A stretch of DNA of 64,000 nucleotides, from NCBI RefSeq assembly GCF_024298965.1, contig NZ_CP085193.1, positions 8,804,001 to 8,868,000 of the forward strand, given 5' to 3'. Below are positions 56,735 through 64,000 of this stretch, in pieces. The translations under genes and the position numbers were made by a program. Position 1 is the stretch's first letter. Each line of letters begins with the position of its first letter. The notes beneath the pieces are model-generated. The model had not been told where the DNA came from and ran no database searches. It was given only the letters and a program-made list of their open reading frames with translations. This DNA is from Streptomyces rapamycinicus NRRL 5491. GTDB lineage: Bacteria > Actinomycetota > Actinomycetes > Streptomycetales > Streptomycetaceae.

Positions 56735-57053
56735 GGCATATGTGACGCTCTCCGGGGCAATCCTGGCCGAGATCCTGGCGACCACCTCGATGAAGTACAG
56801 CGAAGGCTTCAGCAGGCTCTGGCCCTCGCTGGCCACCGGCGCGGGCTATCTGCTCTCCTTCGTGCTGCTCGCGCACACGCTCAAGTCCCTCTCCGTCAGC
56901 ACCGCCTACGCCATATGGTCCGGGGCCGGGACCGCCGTCATCGCCGCGATCGGCATGCTCTTCCTGGGGGAGGCGATGACCGCCGCCAAGGTGCTGGGCG
57001 TACTGCTGGTCATCGCCGGTGTGGTGGTGCTCAATCTGAACGGCGCCCACTGA
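56733..57053 (+). CDS. small multidrug resistance (SMR) family transporter
   Basis: 106 residues and four membrane helices, the standard SMR size. LAEILATTSMKYSEGFSRLWPS carries the essential membrane Glu of helix 1. STAYAIWSGAGTAVIAAIGMLFLGE is the helix 3 signature. It is a proton-coupled exporter of cationic compounds or guanidinium; the substrate is not fixed by sequence. Its stop overlaps the TetR start (TGATG), so the pump and its regulator are one operon. Confidence 0.93.
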   Translation: MAYVTLSGAILAEILATTSMKYSEGFSRLWPSLATGAGYLLSFVLLAHTLKSLSVSTAYAIWSGAGTAVIAAIGMLFLGEAMTAAKVLGVLLVIAGVVVLNLNGAH

Positions 57054-57622
57054 TGGGCCGCCGCTACGACCCCGAGCGGCGGCAGCGGATCATCGACGCC
57101 GCGGCCGCCGTGGTCCGCGAGCGCGGCATCGCGGGGCTCGGCCACCGGGCCGTGGCCGCCGCGGCCGATGTGCCGCTGGGCTCGACGACCTACCACTTCG
57201 CGACCCTCGACGACCTGCTGATCGCGGCGCTCCGCCAGATCAACGCGGAGTGGCTGGCGGAGGTGGAGCACTGGGTGGAGGGCGTCGACCCGGCCGCGCC
57301 GCCCGCCGACGAGCTGGCCCGGTGGCTGGGGGAGCAGCTCACGGACGACCGGGCGCGGATGGAGCTGGAGTACGAGCTGTACTTCGCCGCGCTGCGCCAT
57401 GAGGGGCTGCGGCCGCTCGCCGCCGAGTGCCTGGACGAGATGGCCCGGATGCTGACGCGACTGGTGCCCGACGCGGCCACGGCGCGCGCGGTGGTGGCCC
57501 TGATCGACGGGCTGACGTTGCAGGTGCTGCTTGCGGACCGCCCGTACGACCGGGAGGACACCCGCGCCGCGCTGGCGCGGATCATGGGCGGGGACGGCGA
57601 CGACGGGCCGCCCGCAGGCTGA
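57053..57622 (+). CDS. TetR-family transcriptional regulator
   Basis: 189 residues. The N-terminal helix-turn-helix RQRIIDAAAAVVRERGIAGLGHRAVAAAADVPLGSTTYHF is split here as RIIDAAAAVVRERGIAG and VPLGSTTYHFATLDDLL. The ligand domain fills the rest (LELYFAALRHEG-like, LIDGLTLQVLLADRP). It is coupled to the SMR gene by a TGATG junction and most likely represses that operon through the repeated sites at 56695-56734. Confidence 0.92.
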   Translation: MGRRYDPERRQRIIDAAAAVVRERGIAGLGHRAVAAAADVPLGSTTYHFATLDDLLIAALRQINAEWLAEVEHWVEGVDPAAPPADELARWLGEQLTDDRARMELEYELYFAALRHEGLRPLAAECLDEMARMLTRLVPDAATARAVVALIDGLTLQVLLADRPYDREDTRAALARIMGGDGDDGPPAG

Positions 57623-57690
57623 GACCGCACGGGCGCCCGCTCGGCGGGACCGCACGGGCGCCTGCTCGGCGGGACCGCACAGCGGACCGC
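57621..57690. repeat. imperfect tandem repeat after the tetR gene
   Basis: Two copies of a 25-base unit starting GACCGCACGGGCGCC and ending GCTCGGCGG, followed by a truncated GACCGCACAGCGG. Nothing coding is evident. Confidence 0.6.
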
Positions 57691-57751
57691 CCGGGACCGC
57701 TCGCTGAGACCGGTTCGCCTCCCGGGCCCGGCTCCGGTTAGCGTTCTGACC

Positions 57752-58741
57752 ATGACCGATGCACCCACCACCGCCCCCACCGGCGCCGTCGCCGCCGGTC
57801 TCGCCACCCTCACCGAGGACGGCACCGTCCTGGACACCTGGTTCCCGGCCCCCGAGCTGACCGCCGAACCCCGCCCGGCCGGGACCGAGCGGCTCGACGC
57901 CGAGCGCACCACGCGGCTGCTGGGCGAGACCGCCCTCAAGGCGGTCGGACCGGACCCCCGGCGCGGCGTCGAGGTCGTCGCCGTCCGCACGGTCATCGCC
58001 TCGCTGGACGAGAAGCCCAGGGACGCGCACGACGTCTATCTGCGGCTGCATCTGCTCAGCCACCGGCTGGTCAAGCCGCACGGCCTGAGCCTGGACGGCC
58101 AGTTCGGCCTGCTGGCCAACGTCGCCTGGACCTCGCTCGGCCCGGTCGCCGCCGACCAGGTGGAGCCGGCCCGGCTCGCCGCCCGCGCCGAGGGGCTGCA
58201 GCTGTCGGTGACCAGTGTCGACAAGTTCCCCCGGATGACCGACTACGTCGTCCCCGCCGGGGTCCGCATCGGCGACGCCGACCGGGTCCGGCTCGGCGCC
58301 CACCTTGCCCCCGGGACCACGGTCATGCACGAGGGCTTCGTCAACTTCAACGCCGGGACGCTCGGCACCTCCATGGTCGAGGGCCGGATCAGCGCGGGCG
58401 TCGTGGTCGGCGACGGCTCCGACATCGGCGGCGGCGCCTCGATCATGGGCACCCTCTCCGGCGGCGGCAAGCAGACGATCACCATCGGCGAGCGCTGCCT
58501 GCTCGGCGCCGAGGCGGGCCTGGGCATCTCGCTCGGCGACGACTGCATCGTCGAGGCGGGGCTGTACGTCACGGCGGGCACCCGCATCACGCTCCCGGAC
58601 GGCAAGCTCGCCAAGGCCCTGGAGCTGTCCGGCGTCAACAACTTGCTCTTCCGCCGCAACTCCATCACCGGCACGGTGGAGGCGCTGCCTCGGACGGGTT
58701 CTTGGGGCGGGTTGAACGAGGCGTTGCACCGCCACAACTGA
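57752..58741 (+). CDS. dapD: 2,3,4,5-tetrahydropyridine-2,6-dicarboxylate N-succinyltransferase
   Basis: 329 residues, the long actinobacterial form. It succinylates tetrahydrodipicolinate on the route to diaminopimelate and lysine, needed for peptidoglycan. The N-terminal domain (residues 1-165) is followed by a left-handed beta-helix of hexapeptide repeats: [76 protein letters not shown]-terminal [14 protein letters not shown] is typical. Single gene. Confidence 0.96.
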   Translation: MTDAPTTAPTGAVAAGLATLTEDGTVLDTWFPAPELTAEPRPAGTERLDAERTTRLLGETALKAVGPDPRRGVEVVAVRTVIASLDEKPRDAHDVYLRLHLLSHRLVKPHGLSLDGQFGLLANVAWTSLGPVAADQVEPARLAARAEGLQLSVTSVDKFPRMTDYVVPAGVRIGDADRVRLGAHLAPGTTVMHEGFVNFNAGTLGTSMVEGRISAGVVVGDGSDIGGGASIMGTLSGGGKQTITIGERCLLGAEAGLGISLGDDCIVEAGLYVTAGTRITLPDGKLAKALELSGVNNLLFRRNSITGTVEALPRTGSWGGLNEALHRHN

Positions 58742-58780
58742 GGTTGGGCGCGCGCCTTGGGTTTCGTTGCGGGGTGCGGG

Positions 58781-58874
58781 CCGGTGGGTGGTGTTGTGCC
58801 CACCCGTTCCGCCAGGGGGCACCTCCCAGCGGTAGCTGGGGGAGGAACGATTGCCCACAACGGTCACCCACCGG
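58781..58874. repeat. nested inverted-repeat structure after dapD
   Basis: Outer arms CCGGTGGGTG (58781-58790) and CACCCACCGG (58865-58874) enclose CGTTCC (58805-58810) with GGAACG (58844-58849), and inside that CCTCCCAGC-GGTA-GCTGGGGGAGG. The inner element (GGGGGCACCTCCCAGC) is a type I remember as widespread between streptomycete genes. It may serve as the dapD terminator. Confidence 0.65.
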
Positions 58875-58898
58875 AGTGCGCCCCTTAGGGGCGCACTC
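58874..58898. terminator. terminator hairpin whose loop is the nuclease stop codon
   Basis: GAGTGCGCCCC (58874-58884) pairs perfectly with GGGGCGCACTC (58888-58898). The three-base loop is TTA, that is the TAA stop of the minus-strand gene. The last four codons of that gene therefore form half of its own terminator. Confidence 0.75.
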
Positions 58899-60711
58899 GT
58901 ACCACCTGGGGGTCGTGGTCGCTTGACTGGTCCGAGAACTCGGCGTTGATGTGCACGATGTCGTAGTCGGCCCGGCGCAGCGCGCGGCTGGTCAGGATGT
59001 GGTCCAGCACCTGCGAATTGCCGTTGTAGACATAGCCGTAGCGCTCGTCCCTCGGCAGCCGGGTCACCAGGTCCGTCAGCACACCGCCCTCGGTGAGGTC
59101 GGCCAGCGCGGGCGAGAACTGGTAGTCGTTGAGGTCGCCCGCGACGACCACCGACGCCTTCGGGTCCGCGTTGAGCAGCGACTTGACGAAGGTGTTGACC
59201 GCCGTGGCCTGCCCGGTGCGCTGGGTCTCCGAGGAGCGGGCCGGGGGCTGGAAGCGGCTGTCCAGGCCCTGGTCGCCGCCCTTGGAGTTGAAGTGGTTCG
59301 CGACCACGAACACCGGGTGGCCCCGGAAGGAGAACTGCCCGGCCAGCGGCTTGCGGCTGTCCTTCCAGACGCCGTTCGCCGGGTCGATACGGCCGGGGGA
59401 GGCCGACAGCGTGGCCTTGCCGCCCTTCTTCTCGACCTTCACGGGGGTGGTGGAGTCGCCGCCGGGGACGTCGGTGAAGGACACCCGCTCGGGGTTGTAG
59501 AGGAACGCCACGCGGATGTTGCCGCCCGGCTCGCCGCCGTCCTGGTCGTCCACCGGGTTGATCTGCCGCCACTCGTACCCGGGACCGCCCGCCGCCTTGA
59601 TCGCGTCGGTGAGCTTCTTCAGTGTGGCGTCGGCGCTCACCACCGAGTCGTTCGTCGCGCCGTTGTCGTCCTGGACCTCCTCCAGGGCGACGATGTCCGG
59701 CGAGGCGAGGTGCTCCACAAGACCGGTGGCCAGCCGGTCGAACTTCGACTGGGCGGTCTTGGGGGAGAGGTTCTCCACGTTGTAGGTGGCGATGGAGAGT
59801 TCGTCCGCCTTCTGCTTACGGGTGGTCTCCCGCCGCGGGCCGTGGTCGGCCAGTTCGCCCATCGCGGTGGCCGCGATCGTGTAGCCGCCGAAGTTGTCGT
59901 AGTCCATCGGCCCGGCCGTGGTGCCGGTCAGCGCGTCGCCGACGTCCGCCACGGGGAAGGGGAGCTGGGCGTAGGGCAGGAGCGAGACCACCTTCACCCG
60001 GCCCGCGTTCGGGTCGCGGTACGAGTCGTAGAGGGCGCCGCCGCGCGCGGTGCGCTGGTGGCGGGGCTCGGCGGTGACCCACAGCTCCTTGTAGGTGTTG
60101 GTCGCGCCGACCACGGGGGCGTTCTCGACCGAGACCCGCATGCCCTCCAGCGACTCGTAGCGGTCCAGGGCGTACGAGCGCGGCCGCAACGTCAGCCCCT
60201 CGACGGAGCCGCCGCCGGCGTCCGGGGCGTAGCGGTCGGGGACCGTGGCGGGGCCGAGCCGGTAGGCGGCGGGCAGCGCGTTGCCGGAGGACCGGACCGT
60301 CCAGGCCGCCTTGGTCAGCTCGGTGAGCGACTGCCCACCGGCGTCCTTGCCGCCCGGGTAGTACTCGGACACCGACCCGGAGACCAGCACCGAGTCGCCC
60401 ACGGTGACCGAGGGCGTGGTCGACCCGGTGAAGACGAAGATCGCCTCACTGGTGGCCGCGTCCTTGTCGGGCCTGGTGTCCTGGATCCAGAAGCCGCGCG
60501 AGGAGCCGAAGGCGCGTATCGCCGTGACCGTGCCGGGGACGTCGCTCACCTGCTGTCCGGCGAGCGGGGATATCCGGGTGCTGCCCTGGATGTCATGGAT
60601 GCGGACCTCGGCGGCGGAGGCCGGCGAGCCCACCGCGAGCAGCCCGGTCGCGAGGGCCGAGGCGGCGACGGCGGTGAGGGCGACGGGTCCGCGCGGGGCG
60701 CGAAGGGACAT
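58885..60711 (-). CDS. secreted endonuclease/exonuclease/phosphatase-family protein
   Basis: 608 residues from ATG at 60711, with GGAGG eight bases upstream. A signal peptide (VALTAVAASALATGLLAVGSPASA) is followed by an OB-like domain (VPGTVTAIRAFGSSRGFWIQ, VLVSGSVSEYYPGG) and a C-terminal EEP domain: LSIATYNVENLSP, DIVALEEVQDDNG, VFVVANHFNSKGG, VVVAGDLNDYQ, and SSDHDPQVV with the catalytic Asp-His. These match extracellular DNases or phosphodiesterases of the YhcR/NucH-like type. A nuclease role is likely but a phosphoesterase cannot be excluded. Confidence 0.9.
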   Translation of the reverse strand: MSLRAPRGPVALTAVAASALATGLLAVGSPASAAEVRIHDIQGSTRISPLAGQQVSDVPGTVTAIRAFGSSRGFWIQDTRPDKDAATSEAIFVFTGSTTPSVTVGDSVLVSGSVSEYYPGGKDAGGQSLTELTKAAWTVRSSGNALPAAYRLGPATVPDRYAPDAGGGSVEGLTLRPRSYALDRYESLEGMRVSVENAPVVGATNTYKELWVTAEPRHQRTARGGALYDSYRDPNAGRVKVVSLLPYAQLPFPVADVGDALTGTTAGPMDYDNFGGYTIAATAMGELADHGPRRETTRKQKADELSIATYNVENLSPKTAQSKFDRLATGLVEHLASPDIVALEEVQDDNGATNDSVVSADATLKKLTDAIKAAGGPGYEWRQINPVDDQDGGEPGGNIRVAFLYNPERVSFTDVPGGDSTTPVKVEKKGGKATLSASPGRIDPANGVWKDSRKPLAGQFSFRGHPVFVVANHFNSKGGDQGLDSRFQPPARSSETQRTGQATAVNTFVKSLLNADPKASVVVAGDLNDYQFSPALADLTEGGVLTDLVTRLPRDERYGYVYNGNSQVLDHILTSRALRRADYDIVHINAEFSDQSSDHDPQVVRVRP

Positions 60712-61099
60712 GGTGGTGGCCTCCGGAAAGGAGTGAACGGCGAGGGATGTGCCTCTACGCGCGTCAATCTCTTTCCTCGCCACGGAAGTTGTCAAGGGAG
60801 GACGGGTGGCCCGGGCATGGCGGAAGTGGGGCGGAAACATGAACGAGGGCCGCGGGATGTGGTGCGGGAGGGGGCGCGGGACGGGGCGCGGACCACATCG
60901 GGACGAAAGTGCCGTCCCGTTCCGTCTACGCTGGGGTCCGGGCCGTATCCGCGCACCCGCGCCGGTACACCCCGCATCGCCGTACCCCCATGGCTCCGCG
61001 GTCCCGTGGACCCATGGCCCCACAGCCCCATAGCCCCGCATTCGCGCCCGCGACCTCCGCGCCCGCGACTTCCGTGCCCTCGAGGAGTGACGTCCGCCC
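60712..61099. other. 388-base divergent gap with few signals
   Basis: Besides the nuclease promoter at 60767-60795, the gap holds a 15-base tandem pair (CGCGCCCGCGACCTC at 61043-61057, repeated with one change at 61058-61072) and a C-rich run with recurring GGCCCCA/AGCCCCA units (about 61000-61035). GAGGAG at 61082-61087 is the probable ribosome site of the next gene. No credible small ORF. Confidence 0.45.
60767..60795 (-). promoter_or_regulatory. candidate promoter of the secreted nuclease gene
   Basis: On the minus strand a perfect TTGACA (60795-60790) is followed after 17 bases by AGAGAT (60772-60767), 56 bases upstream of the start codon. The -35 is unusually good for this genome; the -10 is modest. 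Confidence 0.5.
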
Positions 61100-62617
61100 A
61101 TGCCAGAAGAGCGCCCCACCATGCCGCCCGTGCGGCTTCGCACCGACGCGGAACTCGCGCGGGACGCACTCGCCACGCCGCTGCTCGCCCGCGCGGTCCG
61201 GCTCGCCCGCTGGGCCGAGAAGGGGAAGCCGGTGGCGTCGGGCGGGGCGCTGCCGGAGGGCGAGCTGCGGGAGGCGACCGAGCTGCTGGAGCTCGCGGGG
61301 GACGAGGACGGGCCGCTGTACGCGGCGCAGGCGTGGCAGCTGGCGGTGGACACCGGGCTGGTCGAGATCGAGGAGCCGGCGGGGGCCGACGGCGACGGCG
61401 ACGGTGCCGGTGTTGACGCGAACGGTGAGGCGACGGCCGAGGACGAGTTCCCCGCCGTCGCGACCAGCGGCGAGGAACTGCGGCTGATCACCGAGGGCGG
61501 CCCCCGCGACGTCCTGGACATCTGGCTGGACGGCTTCGAAACGGTGCTGGCCGACGCCGCCGCCCCCGATCTGAGCGACATCGCCGCCCAGATCAGCGAG
61601 AGCGGTGAGCTCGACCTCGACGCGCTCGACTGGAACCCGGAGGAGGAGGCCGAATTCCTCGACGGGGTGCTGGGCAACCTCTATCTGCTGACCGCCCTGG
61701 ACGAGGAGGCCGCCACGGCCCCCGTACCGCTGCCCGCGCTCGCCGCCTCCATGATCGTCCCCGAGGACATGGACGAGCCCACCGACGACATCCTCGAAGA
61801 AGTCTCCGAGGCGATGGTGCGGCTGGACGACCAGTTCCGGCTGCTCGCCCCGACCGGCCTCGTCGACTACCAGCCGGTGGACGAGGCGCTGATCCAGGAG
61901 GTCGACGGCGAGGGCCGGATCCAGGAGCCCGAGACGGCCCAGGAGCCCGAGGACGAGGACGTCTCCCGCTACGGCATGGTCCGGCTCACCCCGCTCGGCG
62001 TCTACGCCGTACGGGCCCGGATGCTCGAGGCGGGCATCGATGCCCCGGCCGTCGGCGACCTGGCCGACAAGGGCGCCGGCGTCCTGCTGGACGCCCTCCC
62101 CGGCCGCCCCGAGCCCGCCGCGCAGGCCGAGGCCGAGCAGTGGCTGGCCCGCCGTACGCCCGAGGAGGCCGCCCGCGAGCTGCTGGCCGCCGCCCGCGGC
62201 GACGACGAGGACGCGCCGCTGCGCCGCCTCACCTGCCAGCAGACCCTCTCGCTGACCGGGACCGAGGCCGAGCCCGCCCTGCGCGAGGTGCTCGACGACC
62301 GCCACCTGGGCGGGCTGGCCCGGGTCTGGCTGGCCGAGCACGGAGTGACGGGCGTCCCGGAGCCGTCGGAGGAGATGGTCTTCTGGCTCACCGTGGACAC
62401 CCTCGCGGCCCAGCTCGCCTCCGAGGGCGACTCGGCGGAGCTGCGCGACCTGGTGCGGGGCCTGGTCGACCAGTCGGGGAGCTTCTTCGACTCGGCGTGG
62501 CGGGTGGACCACCCGGCGACGGCGGACGTGCTGGAGGCGATGGGGCGCCTGCACCCCGACAAGAAGGCCGCGAAGGAGGCCCGCAAGGCCGCCTTCAAGG
62601 CTCGCTCAAGGGCATAG
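61100..62617 (+). CDS. acidic protein of unknown function
   Basis: 505 residues, strongly acidic and predicted mostly helical, with no signal peptide or membrane span. Recurrent themes are ARLARWAEKGKPVASGGALP, WQLAVDTGLVEIEE, VLDIWLDGFETVLADAAAPD, a FLDGVLGNLYLLTALDEEAA block and YGMVRLTPLGVYAVRARMLE, which looks like a winged-helix segment. An Asp/Gly-rich linker (GADGDGDGAGVDANGEATAE) lies near residue 95-115, and the tail is Lys/Ala-rich (KKAAKEARKAAFKARSRA). I recognise a streptomycete-type conserved protein but no named family. Confidence 0.75.
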   Translation: MPEERPTMPPVRLRTDAELARDALATPLLARAVRLARWAEKGKPVASGGALPEGELREATELLELAGDEDGPLYAAQAWQLAVDTGLVEIEEPAGADGDGDGAGVDANGEATAEDEFPAVATSGEELRLITEGGPRDVLDIWLDGFETVLADAAAPDLSDIAAQISESGELDLDALDWNPEEEAEFLDGVLGNLYLLTALDEEAATAPVPLPALAASMIVPEDMDEPTDDILEEVSEAMVRLDDQFRLLAPTGLVDYQPVDEALIQEVDGEGRIQEPETAQEPEDEDVSRYGMVRLTPLGVYAVRARMLEAGIDAPAVGDLADKGAGVLLDALPGRPEPAAQAEAEQWLARRTPEEAARELLAAARGDDEDAPLRRLTCQQTLSLTGTEAEPALREVLDDRHLGGLARVWLAEHGVTGVPEPSEEMVFWLTVDTLAAQLASEGDSAELRDLVRGLVDQSGSFFDSAWRVDHPATADVLEAMGRLHPDKKAAKEARKAAFKARSRA

Positions 62618-62639
62618 CCGCGCCAAGAGGGATGCTGGA

Positions 62640-62740
62640 GGGAGGGTGCGCCTGCGGCGGGGGTGTTCCCCTCCCTGCCCCTTCCCGAAACTGAGGCTCC
62701 GCCCCAGACCCCGGGGGCCAGGGGTGGAGCCCCTGGTAGC
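62640..62740. repeat. streptomycete-type intergenic repeat with hairpin
   Basis: Contains CTGCCCCTTCCCGAAACTG and GCTCCGCCCCAGACCCC, a pairing-prone block I remember as common between genes in streptomycetes. It is followed by a hairpin CCAGGGG (62718-62724)/CCCCTGG (62730-62736). It may terminate the acidic-protein gene. Confidence 0.5.
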
Positions 62741-62825
62741 GGGGGAGCGCGCGCTGCGTAGAGCCGTATCGGCCCACGCACCGTATATGGGATCGGCTGC
62801 CATTCGTCCGTTGATGTCGCGCGCC

Positions 62826-62847
62826 GTTCAACTGATGTTCGGCCGGG
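62826..62847 (+). promoter_or_regulatory. possible PHO box before the PhoX-type gene
   Basis: Two 11-base direct units, GTTCAACTGAT and GTTCGGCCGGG, resemble the streptomycete PhoP-binding pattern of repeated GTTCACC with 11-base spacing. The second unit is a weak match. It lies 56-77 bases before the start of a phosphatase gene, which adds some weight. Confidence 0.38.
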
Positions 62848-62902
62848 GACGGGAACGTATGGCCGCAGTCCGGAGGACACCATCCTGCGTTCGGGAGATG
62901 AC

Positions 62903-64000
62903 ATGCCGCTCAGCCGAAGAGACTTCGCGAGGCGTTCCGCGTACACCGGGGCCGGGTTCGCCCTGGTCGGAAGTGCGGGGGTGCTCGCCACCGCACCCGG
63001 CGCGCTCGCCGCCGAGGCGACGGAGGAGGGCGTCGCGGGGGTCGAGGGCCACCAGGGCCACGGCGGCTCGTCGCTCGGCTACGGCCCGCTCATCGCGGAC
63101 CCCAAGGGCATCCTGGCCCTCCCCGAGGGCTTCCGCTACAAGATCATCACCCGTACCGGTGAGACGAAGCTGGAGTCCGGCGAGTCCACCCCGTCCAACC
63201 ACGACGGCACCGCCACCTTCGAGGGCTCGCGCGGTGCGACGCTGCTGGTCAACAATCACGAGCTGGCCGGCCCCCGCAGCAAGTGGCCGCACCCGGTCCC
63301 GCTGACCGAGGGCCTGGTCTACGACCCGGCGGCCTCCGGCGGCTGCACCGTGGTCGAGGTGGCCAAGCACGGCGACCACGTCACCGAGTGGGTCGGCATC
63401 GCGGGCACCGCCACCAACTGCGCCGGTGGCCGCACCCCCTGGGGCACCTGGCTGACGTGCGAGGAGACCGAGGACAAGGCCGGCCAGAACGGCATGACCA
63501 AGGACCACGGCTACGTCTTCGAGGTCGACCCGCACGACCGCAAGGCCAACCGCGACCCGAAGCCGATCAAGGCCCTGGGCCGGTACGCCCACGAGGCCGT
63601 CGTCGTGGACCCGGGGCGCGGCCACCTCTACCTCACCGAGGACGCCTCAGGGCCGAACGGCCTCCTCTACCGCTGGGTCCCGCCGCACGGCTTCGAGCAC
63701 GGCCGCGGCAAGCTCGACACGCTCAAGGACGACGCGGGCGTGCTCCAGGCGCCCAAGTGCTACGACTCGGGCGGCAACTTCGTGGACGACCTGTCCCGCG
63801 CCACCAGGACCGGCACGGTCTACGGTGTGGACTGGGAGCCGGTGCCGGACCGCGACGCGAAGTCGGTTTCGGTGCGCAAGCAGTTCAAGGACGGCGAGAT
63901 CACCCGGGCCCGCAAGCTGGAGGGCATGTGGTGGGCGGACGGCGGCGCGTACATCGTCTCCTCGTTCGCCCGTGAGGAGAGCCCGGTCCAGCACGACGGC
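62903..64000 (+). CDS. PhoX-family (DUF839) Tat-secreted phosphatase, 5' part
   Basis: 366 codons visible; the 3' end lies beyond the window. The start MPLSRRDFARRSAYTG has a twin-arginine signal (SRRDFARR), then a hydrophobic stretch and cleavage near APGALAA. The mature part shows GFRYKIITRTGE, GTATFEGSRGATLLVNNHEL, GGRTPWGTWLTCEET with the metal-binding Cys/Glu region, GRYAHEAVVVDPGRGHLYLT-type repeats and MWWADGGAYIVSSF. PhoX enzymes are calcium/iron-dependent alkaline phosphatases used in phosphate starvation. Confidence 0.9.
   Translation, partial: MPLSRRDFARRSAYTGAGFALVGSAGVLATAPGALAAEATEEGVAGVEGHQGHGGSSLGYGPLIADPKGILALPEGFRYKIITRTGETKLESGESTPSNHDGTATFEGSRGATLLVNNHELAGPRSKWPHPVPLTEGLVYDPAASGGCTVVEVAKHGDHVTEWVGIAGTATNCAGGRTPWGTWLTCEETEDKAGQNGMTKDHGYVFEVDPHDRKANRDPKPIKALGRYAHEAVVVDPGRGHLYLTEDASGPNGLLYRWVPPHGFEHGRGKLDTLKDDAGVLQAPKCYDSGGNFVDDLSRATRTGTVYGVDWEPVPDRDAKSVSVRKQFKDGEITRARKLEGMWWADGGAYIVSSFAREESPVQHDG

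Noticed and set aside
60926..62554. A 542-codon minus-strand frame opposite the acidic protein
   Set aside because: Leu/Gly/Val-rich shadow without motifs; the plus-strand frame has a ribosome site and plausible charge pattern.

Overview
The window is high-GC actinobacterial chromosome, almost certainly from a Streptomyces or a close relative. GC-rich wobble positions, many GTG starts, the sporulation regulator WhiA, a mycothiol-dependent enzyme family, an RbpA-type RNA polymerase binding protein, OpcA, TerD and TerC families and Tat-secreted proteins all point the same way. The order uvrB, uvrA, uvrC-rapZ-yvcK-whiA, gap-pgk-tpiA-secG, pgi, tkt-tal-zwf-opcA-pgl, ctaB/ctaA, suf matches what I recall of the Streptomyces core chromosome. 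I saw no tRNA, rRNA, CRISPR array or intact mobile element.

Layout. 1-7 kb: an ADP-ribosylglycohydrolase tail, a FUSC-like membrane protein, an orphan PemK-like protein, DUF1697, a kinase-like protein with a degenerate P-loop, two tandem secreted DUF4360 proteins, an O6-methylguanine methyltransferase and a secreted glycerophosphodiesterase. 7-20 kb: uvrB, two TerD-family genes, a TerC-family gene behind a riboswitch-like leader, an MFS transporter, a metallo-beta-lactamase-fold hydrolase, a mycothiol-dependent enzyme and uvrA. 19.7-27.5 kb: a LacI regulator coupled to a sugar kinase, a Rieske lipoprotein, then the overlapping operon uvrC-rapZ-yvcK-whiA. 27.5-29.9 kb is the one accessory scar: an M14 zinc carboxypeptidase gene reduced to fragments by at least three related insertion-element ends and a truncated, frameshifted TnpB gene.

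30-49.8 kb is central metabolism: lower glycolysis with secG and an RbpA paralogue, an MFS exporter, pgi, and on the opposite strand the pentose-phosphate operon tkt-tal-zwf-opcA-pgl. Haem O and haem A synthases (ctaB, ctaA) and an ABC exporter follow. 49.9-56.6 kb is a complete suf iron-sulfur operon (regulator, sufB, sufD, ferredoxin, sufC, sufS, sufU, sufT-like). It has a SufR-type operator over the regulator start and an iron-box-like palindrome further upstream. 56.7-64 kb: an SMR pump with its TetR regulator, dapD, a secreted nuclease/phosphatase-like protein, an acidic protein of unknown function, and the start of a Tat-secreted PhoX-family phosphatase.

Points most worth a second look: the inverted transposon-end copies inside the dead carboxypeptidase, which could be omega-RNA or right-end remnants of TnpB elements; the SufR and iron-box sites; the candidate manganese riboswitch; low-complexity inserts in all three Uvr proteins; and a TerD protein with a degenerate FtsK-like second half.
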